Translations under genes and position numbers: made by a program
Shown here: positions 59,639-64,000 of the stretch, piece after piece
Layout of the letters: each line of letters begins with the position of its first letter
Position numbering within the stretch: position 1 is the first letter of the stretch
Assembly: GCF_001887355.1 (NCBI RefSeq)
Contig: NZ_MPIN01000002.1
Location: forward strand, 558,001-622,000
Reading direction: 5' to 3'
Length of the DNA stretch: 64,000 nt
Origin: Cystobacter ferrugineus
GTDB lineage: Bacteria > Myxococcota > Myxococcia > Myxococcales > Myxococcaceae
Notes under the pieces: model-generated
The model's input: the letters and a program-made list of their open reading frames with translations, nothing else
What the model was told of the DNA's origin: nothing
Databases searched by the model: none

Positions 59639-60744
59639 GCAGGCGTCCGTTCCTCCTGGCGCTGTTGGCGCTGCTGCTCTCGCCCTGGGTGGCGGGGGCG
59701 GAGCCCAAGCACGTGGTGCTCCTCTTCACCGGAGACAATGGGGGCGAAATCGCCCCCTGTGGTTGAAGCCACAACCCGTCTGGCGGTCTGGCCAGACGAA
59801 AGACGGTCTTCTCGCGGGAGCGCGCGAAGGGGCCGGTGCTGGTGCTGGATTCAGGAAACGCTCTCTTCAAATCACCCGCTCCCGGAGGCATGGCTCGGGA
59901 GAAGGAGCGGGCCGTGTTGTTGCTCGAGCAGATGGATGCCCTGGGCACCACGGCCATGGCCGTGGGCGCGCGCGACCTCACCCTGGGGGCCGACTTCCTT
60001 TCCCAGACGGTGAAGGGCAAGAAGCTCAAGCTGCTGTCCGCCAACCTCGTGGACGCGGAGGGCAAGCCCCTGTTCGCCGCTTCCACCGTGGTGACGGTGG
60101 GCGGGGTGAAGTTCGGCGTGGTGGGCGTATCGCCCCCGGGCCCGGTCTCCACGGCCAAGGGAGTCAAGGGCCTGCCTCCGGCCAAGGCCGCCCTCGCCGA
60201 GGCACGCCGGCTGCGCGAGAAGGACAAGGTGGACGTGGTGGTGCTGCTCGCGGCGCTTCCCCAGACCGAACTCCAACCCCTGTCGGTGCAGGTGGGCACC
60301 ACGGTGGACTTCATCCTCCAGTCCCACGAAGGCCGGGCGTTCCTGCCCCAGCACAACGACTTCGCCGTGCTCCTCGGGGCGGGCGATCGGGGCCGGCAGG
60401 TCGCCTGGCTGGAGCTCTCCGTGGAGGGGAAGGGGCCCTTCCACGATCTCTCGTCCGCCGAGCGAGCCCAGCAGGGCGTCAAGCTCGTCGAGGAGAACCT
60501 CCAGCAGGCCCGGCGCAGCCTCGCGGCCGCCAAGGACGAGACCGTCCGGGCTTCCTGGCGGGAGACGATCGCCAGCCTGGAGAAACGCATCCAGCAGCTC
60601 TCCCAGGAAGCGAAGCTGGTCGGCAAGGCGGGCGAGCGCACCTTCCGCTTCTCCTACCTCCAGCTCGGCGGCGATGTGGTGGATGATCCAGGCCTGAAGC
60701 GGCTCGTGGAGCGAATCGAGGCCCCGGGGTCCGCATCTCATTAG
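59635..60744 (+). CDS. Candidate selenoprotein: exported metallophosphatase-like protein with in-frame UGA
   Basis: Read with UGA (59764-59766, codon 44) as selenocysteine, the gene gives 369 residues. A signal peptide ([19 protein letters not shown]) leads to [32 protein letters not shown]. From family knowledge, relatives with a 5'-nucleotidase/metallophosphatase fold have PCGCS...GGLARR here, so UGA replaces the second Cys. The rest is intact: [42 protein letters not shown], then a helical tail. Metal-ligand positions look partly altered, so a redox or binding role is as likely as hydrolysis. Start ATG 59635 overlaps the YbgF-like gene's stop. Automated calling would probably begin at GTG 59836 and miss the signal and the Sec site. 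The alternative is a nonsense mutation; the hairpin at 59777-59798 argues against it. Confidence 0.8.
59764..59798 (+). promoter_or_regulatory. UGA codon with bacterial SECIS-like hairpin
   Basis: After UGA (59764-59766), CGTCTGGC (59777-59784) pairs perfectly with GCCAGACG (59791-59798), leaving the loop GGTCTG (59785-59790). The loop's GGUCU starts 18 nt after the UGA. E. coli fdhF, from memory, has the same GGUCU at the same 18-nt distance, where SelB binds. The codons TCT, GGT, AGA and CGA inside the hairpin are rare for this GC-rich genome, as if selected for RNA pairing. Confidence 0.8.
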
Positions 60745-60753
60745 AAGGAACAG

Positions 60754-60769
60754 GGCCCGGTCACGGGCC
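60754..60769 (+). terminator. Short hairpin after the selenoprotein gene
   Basis: GGCCCG-GTCA-CGGGCC, 10 nt after the stop; 6-bp stem and no clear T-run. It directly precedes the predicted rpmE promoter. Confidence 0.4.
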
Positions 60770-60798
60770 TTGTGCCCCGCCCGGCGCGCCGTTATAAG
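60770..60798 (+). promoter_or_regulatory. Predicted sigma-70 promoter of rpmE
   Basis: TTGTGC (60770-60775), 17-bp spacer, TATAAG (60793-60798). The -10 has five of six consensus bases. Transcription would begin near 60805, giving a ~60-nt leader. Confidence 0.45.
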
Positions 60799-60825
60799 CG
60801 CCGACCTACCTCGAAAACGCCAGAC

Positions 60826-60845
60826 CTCCCACCTTGGGGTGGGGG
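60826..60845 (+). promoter_or_regulatory. Leader hairpin of rpmE
   Basis: CCCACC (60828-60833) pairs with GGTGGG (60838-60843) over TTGG, extended by a GU and a CG pair. It lies 20 nt before the L31 start codon and could take part in autogenous control of this ribosomal protein; this is inferred only from position. Confidence 0.4.
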
Positions 60846-60865
60846 CAAGGCGCAGGGAGTTGAAC

Positions 60866-61129
60866 ATGAAGCCCGATCTGCACCCGGTTTACGCCCCGTC
60901 TCGCATCACCTGTGCGTGCGGCAATGTCGTCGAGACGCGGTCCTCGCGTGGCTCGTTCTCCGTGGAAGTCTGCTCGAACTGCCACCCCTTCTTCACCGGC
61001 AAGTACAAGCTGCTCGACACCGCGGGCCGCGTGGAGAAGTTCCGCAAGAAGTACGCCGCCAAGCCCGCCGAGGGCGCCGCGGAGGGCGCCGCTCCCGCCA
61101 AGAAGGGCGGCAAGAAGGCCGAGGCCTGA
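60866..61129 (+). CDS. rpmE: 50S ribosomal protein L31
   Basis: An 87-residue large-subunit protein of the zinc-binding (C+) type: CACG near residue 16 and [10 protein letters not shown] near 37 supply four cysteines. [20 protein letters not shown] is the usual start. The tail is longer and richer in Ala/Lys than in E. coli ([18 protein letters not shown]). ATG 60866 follows GGGAG. A terminator with a T-run follows. Confidence 0.95.
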   Translation: MKPDLHPVYAPSRITCACGNVVETRSSRGSFSVEVCSNCHPFFTGKYKLLDTAGRVEKFRKKYAAKPAEGAAEGAAPAKKGGKKAEA

Positions 61130-61195
61130 TCGTCTCGCCCTGTAGTCCGTCGTCACCGCCGGGCACGGCGCCGGAAGTCCTCCCCGAGGGCTTCC

Positions 61196-61215
61196 CGCCG
61201 TGCTCGCGGCGTTTT
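61196..61215 (+). terminator. Rho-independent terminator after rpmE
   Basis: CGCCG-TGCTCG-CGGCG followed by TTTT, a rare T-run in this GC-rich region. It sits 67 nt after the L31 stop. Confidence 0.6.
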
Positions 61216-61225
61216 GGAGGAGCGT

Positions 61226-62617
61226 CTAGAACAGGCTCGCGAGAGACGGCGGAGTCTGCTTCGTCGACGCGGTCCTCATGGACAAAAGCTCGAGCCGATC
61301 CTGCCCAGTGCTCTCGTCGGGACTGGTGCCTTCGTTCATGTTGCGGAGCCGAGCCATGAACTCCTCACGCAGCATCCGCTCCTCCGTCCCCCAGGGGTTG
61401 ATGAAGTGGATGTACTCCTTCATGCCCTCCTTCTGGTCCACCGCCGAGGTCCCCGTGACGAGCACCTTGTGCCTCGCGTGCTCCTCTCCGGGCTCCGCGA
61501 AGATCATGCCCACCAGTACGTTATTGCCGCTCTTCAGCTCGGCGTCGATGACATCCATTGCGGCCTTTTGTTGTTTGGAGTCTTTGATGTCAACGTAACC
61601 CATGTTCTTGCCGTGGATGGCGTCGTTGAGTCTATCGAGAGTCCGGGCGCTCGCGCCGGCCCCTTCTCCCGTGTCGTCAGTGTAGTCCTTGTTCCCATTG
61701 GCGATTTCCATGAGGGCGGGGATGATGATGCGCTGGTTGAGGGAGCGGCCGGTGCCGTCGTCCTGGAAGGACGTCTCCTTCTCGCGCACGAGCGTCGTCT
61801 TGCCGTCGGCCAGCTCCACCTTGCCCTCCTTGCTGGCCAGGCCCGTGGAGATGCGCGCGTACTCGGCCGGATTGTTTTCCGCCACGTCGATCATCAGCGC
61901 CGTGGGCGCGCACGTTCCACGTCCACCCTGATTGATGGAGCTGGGGGTCGCCAGTTCCCGGACCAGGGTGTTCGTGAATTCGCTTCGGCTGACGCCCTCG
62001 GCGAGATTCTTCCCACTGGCCGCATCCGCCAGATGGTCCAGAGTGGTGCCTTCGCCCTTGAAGTCCTTGCCGCCGGGCAGCTTGCCCTGGAAGAGCATCT
62101 TCTGGAGCGCCAGCAATCCCGTGCTCCTTTGAGGGTCCTCGTTGATGCTGCGCCTCACTTCCAGGTACTTCTTGCGGTCGCTCTCCGAGAGCTTCTTGAG
62201 CTCCTCCCTTTCCAGCTTCAGGTTGTCCTTCACGTGGCTGGCCGCGACGTGACTCTCGGTATTGTCGATGGAAGTTGGATCCTCCCCGTCGTGCTGGACC
62301 ACCCAGTCATCGCCTCGCTGCGTGAACCCCCTGGGGTTGAGCACCTCGTCCGCTCTGCGCAAGGCCTCTTCCTTGGTCTTGGGCTCGTTCTCGTACATTT
62401 TGGGGATCAGGTTGGGATCCGTGAATAATGTCGATGCGGTGGTGCGGTCGAACGACGAGTCCGTTCCGTGGCCTGGCTTCTGCTTGGGCTCGGGCTTCTT
62501 CGCGGAGGCCTCGGGCGTGGGCGCCCCCTGTTTGGCAACGGGCGCGTGGGGCTCGGTCTCCTTGGGCTTGGGTGGGGTGTACACCGGGGCGCTGCGGACG
62601 GTTCTGACGGAGATCAT
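61226..62617 (-). CDS. Papain-fold cysteine protease-like protein, possible secreted effector
   Basis: A 463-residue protein without a signal peptide. Residues 1-60 are Pro/Lys-rich and disordered. The C-terminal half has a papain-type set: Gln230 and Cys236 in INQGGRGTCAPTALMID (six apart, as Gln19/Cys25 in papain), His383 in HARHKVLVTGT and Asn407 in IHFINPWGTEE. It is lower in GC than its neighbours and lacks conserved flanking genes, suggesting gain by transfer. Lack of a signal plus a disordered start fits a toxin/effector delivered by a specialised system, but no immunity or secretion gene is adjacent. ATG 62615-62617 was chosen because upstream codons look non-coding. Confidence 0.7.
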   Translation of the reverse strand: MISVRTVRSAPVYTPPKPKETEPHAPVAKQGAPTPEASAKKPEPKQKPGHGTDSSFDRTTASTLFTDPNLIPKMYENEPKTKEEALRRADEVLNPRGFTQRGDDWVVQHDGEDPTSIDNTESHVAASHVKDNLKLEREELKKLSESDRKKYLEVRRSINEDPQRSTGLLALQKMLFQGKLPGGKDFKGEGTTLDHLADAASGKNLAEGVSRSEFTNTLVRELATPSSINQGGRGTCAPTALMIDVAENNPAEYARISTGLASKEGKVELADGKTTLVREKETSFQDDGTGRSLNQRIIIPALMEIANGNKDYTDDTGEGAGASARTLDRLNDAIHGKNMGYVDIKDSKQQKAAMDVIDAELKSGNNVLVGMIFAEPGEEHARHKVLVTGTSAVDQKEGMKEYIHFINPWGTEERMLREEFMARLRNMNEGTSPDESTGQDRLELLSMRTASTKQTPPSLASLF

Positions 62618-62746
62618 GCCGAGCCTGCCTTGGGGACACTCTCGGTGCGGGAGGTCCGAGAGGGAGTTATCGGGAGGACACCGTATTAGTATAGGTTTTG
62701 TTTGAAATACATCCCCCTGCCGGTAATTCCATGCACGATCGGGCAT

Positions 62747-62782
62747 TGAGAATTCAAGACAGTGGTTGTTTGTGAATTCTCA
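62747..62782. promoter_or_regulatory. Perfect 10-bp inverted repeat, possible operator
   Basis: TGAGAATTCA (62747-62756) and TGAATTCTCA (62773-62782), 16 bp apart, ~40 bp upstream of the minus-strand TATACT. Arms are AT-rich, unlike the terminator hairpins here, and lie where a regulator of the 61226 gene could bind. Confidence 0.45.
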
Positions 62783-62902
62783 CGGGGTGAAATGAAGAGG
62801 GTTGGATTTATGGGTTTTACTAGGAAGGCAGGCGCGCCCTTTTCAGTGACCGCGCCGGATTGGAGGCGGAGACGGGGCGGCATCAGCACTCTCGAAATGG
62901 AA

Positions 62903-62939
62903 CTGCCTCCTGCTCGTGGGTTGCACGCGCGGGAGGCAG
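62903..62939 (-). terminator. Hairpin after the BMP-type gene
   Basis: CTGCCTCC (62903-62910) pairs with GGAGGCAG (62932-62939). On the minus strand it is followed by TTCCATTTC. It lies 65 bp past the stop at 63004. Confidence 0.45.
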
Positions 62940-63003
62940 CAAGCGGTGAGTCACGCCGGATTCCTATGGATTCGTCGTGACGGGCACCCGGCCTTTTCTT
63001 CGT

Positions 63004-64000
63004 CTATTTGGGCTCGTCGGCCACCGGGCCGGTGACGCCGGGGGCCACCCACTGCATCTGGTTGAGCTCCTCCTTCGTCAGCGTCTTGCCCGCGGGCACG
63101 CGCGTGGCGCCGTGGCGATCCTGGAGCGGGCCCGTGAAGGGATCGAAGCCGGGCTTGCTCGAGGACATGTCCTTGAGCAGCTCCTGCACCCGGTCATGCA
63201 CGGACACCTGCTTGCCGCCCACTGTCATCTGCGCCTTCTTCAGCGCGTCCACGAACTTGGGATTGATGGGCACTCCCGGCTGGCCGCCCATCTCCACCGC
63301 GCCCTCGCGCAGCAGCCACCAGTAGTCCACCTCCTGGAGCTTGCCCGGCGCGTACGTGCCGTTGCGCACCTTGCTCAGGAAGTCGATGTAGATCTTCTCC
63401 CAGTGCACCAGTTGTCCTGACACCACGAAGTCCGGCGCGAAGCGCTGCATGGGCGAGTAGTGCGCGAAGGACGGCACCTTCTTGCGCCCCGCCACCTGCA
63501 CCACCGTGGCCGTGTCCTCGGTGAAGGCCAGCACGTCATTGCCCTCGGCCATCAGCGCCTCGGCCGCCTCGCGAGCCTTCACCGGGCTCACCCAGGCGCT
63601 GATCCACTTCACGTTCACCGTGGCCTGGGGATTCACCGCCCGCACGCCCATTGCGAACGCGGAGATGTGACGCTTCAGCTCGGGAATGGGGAAGGCGCCC
63701 ACGTAGCCTACCTTGCCGGTCTTCGTCAGCGCCCCCGCCATCAGACCGTTGAGGTAGTAGATTTGATAGAAGTCGGCCATGTAGGTGGCCATGTTGGGCG
63801 CCCGCTTGAAGCCCGTGGCGTGCGCGAACACCACCTTCGGGTACTTCCTGGCCGCCTCGAGCGTCTGATCCATGAAGCCGAAGCTCGTGGTGAACACCAC
63901 CTGGCAGCCGCCCTTCACCAGCCGATCGATGACGGGCAGCGCCTGGCCCTCGGGCACGGACTCCACGTACTGGGTCTCCAACCACGGCAGCGCCTTCATG
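63004..64000 (-). CDS. BMP-family (PnrA/Med-like) ABC transporter solute-binding protein, N-terminus cut by window edge
   Basis: 331 or more residues of a basic-membrane-protein type lipoprotein, which binds nucleosides or related ligands for an ABC importer. Visible blocks: GGCQVVFTTSFGFMDQTLEA, KYPKVVFAHATGFKRAPNMA, GKVGYVGAFPIPELKRHISA, FTEDTATVVQVAGRK and DFLSKVRNGTYAPGKLQEV. The signal and first ~60 residues lie outside the window, so the Met near 63999 is internal. Partner permease and ATPase genes, if present, are beyond the right edge. Confidence 0.88.
   Translation of the reverse strand, partial: MKALPWLETQYVESVPEGQALPVIDRLVKGGCQVVFTTSFGFMDQTLEAARKYPKVVFAHATGFKRAPNMATYMADFYQIYYLNGLMAGALTKTGKVGYVGAFPIPELKRHISAFAMGVRAVNPQATVNVKWISAWVSPVKAREAAEALMAEGNDVLAFTEDTATVVQVAGRKKVPSFAHYSPMQRFAPDFVVSGQLVHWEKIYIDFLSKVRNGTYAPGKLQEVDYWWLLREGAVEMGGQPGVPINPKFVDALKKAQMTVGGKQVSVHDRVQELLKDMSSSKPGFDPFTGPLQDRHGATRVPAGKTLTKEELNQMQWVAPGVTGPVADEPK

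Larger units (their letters stand above)
62618..63003. other. AT-rich intergenic region upstream of the papain-fold gene
   Basis: 386 bp. It contains a 7-bp hairpin in the leader (CTCTCGG 62639-62645 / CCGAGAG 62656-62662), an AT-rich stretch at 62680-62720 with TATACT on the minus strand that may be a -10 box, a perfect 10-bp inverted repeat (62747-62782) and a terminator-like hairpin (62903-62939). No gene is supported. Confidence 0.5.

Noticed and set aside
59764-59766. UGA as a simple nonsense mutation or sequencing error
   Set aside because: Possible in principle, but the exact Cys replacement, SECIS-like hairpin at the right distance and rare codons within it make Sec the better explanation.
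59836-60744. A stand-alone 302-residue gene starting at GTG 59836
   Set aside because: The conserved family motif and signal peptide lie upstream in the same frame across a UGA; the shorter start cuts them off and has no better ribosome binding site.
62762-62980. A 72-codon plus-strand open frame in the intergenic region
   Set aside because: No ribosome binding site, no recognisable sequence, and it overlaps an inverted repeat and a terminator-like hairpin.
1-64000. tRNA, rRNA, prophage, CRISPR or intact IS elements
   Set aside because: I looked for cloverleaf-like, repeat-spacer and transposase signals by eye and found none I could support.

Overview
This is a GC-rich stretch of a myxobacterial chromosome, most likely from the Archangium/Cystobacter/Myxococcus group (Cystobacterineae). 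That placement is inferred from base composition, the frequent GTG starts, the many short-signal lipoproteins, and several families typical of myxobacteria: FHA-GGDEF, PATAN/DUF4388, a FrzE-like CheA, and OmpA proteins with calcium-type repeats. No tRNA, rRNA, CRISPR array or intact insertion sequence was seen. The window cuts two genes, rpoD at the left edge and a BMP-type solute-binding protein at the right edge.

Layout. 1-4301 (minus) is the macromolecular-synthesis operon rpsU - yqeY - dnaG - rpoD. 4421-20911 is mostly core: two HEAT-repeat proteins, a degenerate and an intact GGDEF protein, asparaginase, a DsbA-like protein, a PATAN protein with truD, an OmpA/TSP3 lipoprotein pair, a DUF1460 amidase-like protein, a receiver protein, hpf, a large membrane protein and pncC. 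21232-28729 is an accessory patch: a trypsin-like protease, a remnant of an efflux adaptor, a TetR regulator, a DEAD-box helicase, a low-GC HNH nuclease with a possible modified-DNA reader, gerW, and a small unknown gene flanked by direct copies of a kinase gene end. 27080-35080 (minus) is a tightly overlapped operon of PBP1A, an FG-GAP protein, a peptide-binding-like protein and a histidine kinase, preceded by a TPR lipoprotein. 35275-40785 carries exonuclease III, an FmdE-like lipoprotein and oxidoreductase/lipid genes. 40807-45803 (minus) is doxX, an ABC ATPase and two ABC permeases that each end in a metallopeptidase-like domain. 46609-48066 is a sigma-54 activator and 48563 a Pal-like lipoprotein. 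49348-58708 is a complete chemosensory operon (cheW, a diverged cheW, two six-helix MCPs, cheA-receiver, cheB, cheR-TPR).

The most striking locus is 59635-60744. A secreted calcineurin/5'-nucleotidase-like gene is read straight through an in-frame UGA at codon 44, in the context Cys-Gly-UGA where relatives have Cys-Gly-Cys. A perfect 8-bp hairpin follows, and its GGUCU loop starts exactly 18 nt after the UGA, as in E. coli fdhF. This is a strong candidate selenoprotein that ordinary gene calling would truncate to start near 59836. Its gene overlaps that of a YbgF-like coiled-coil/TPR lipoprotein by 4 nt.

Other points worth following: a papain-fold protein with a visible Gln-Cys-His-Asn set in a lower-GC patch (61226-62617); one active-looking and one dead metallopeptidase domain on the paired ABC permeases; and a cassette flanked by 252-bp direct repeats of the histidine-kinase 3' end.
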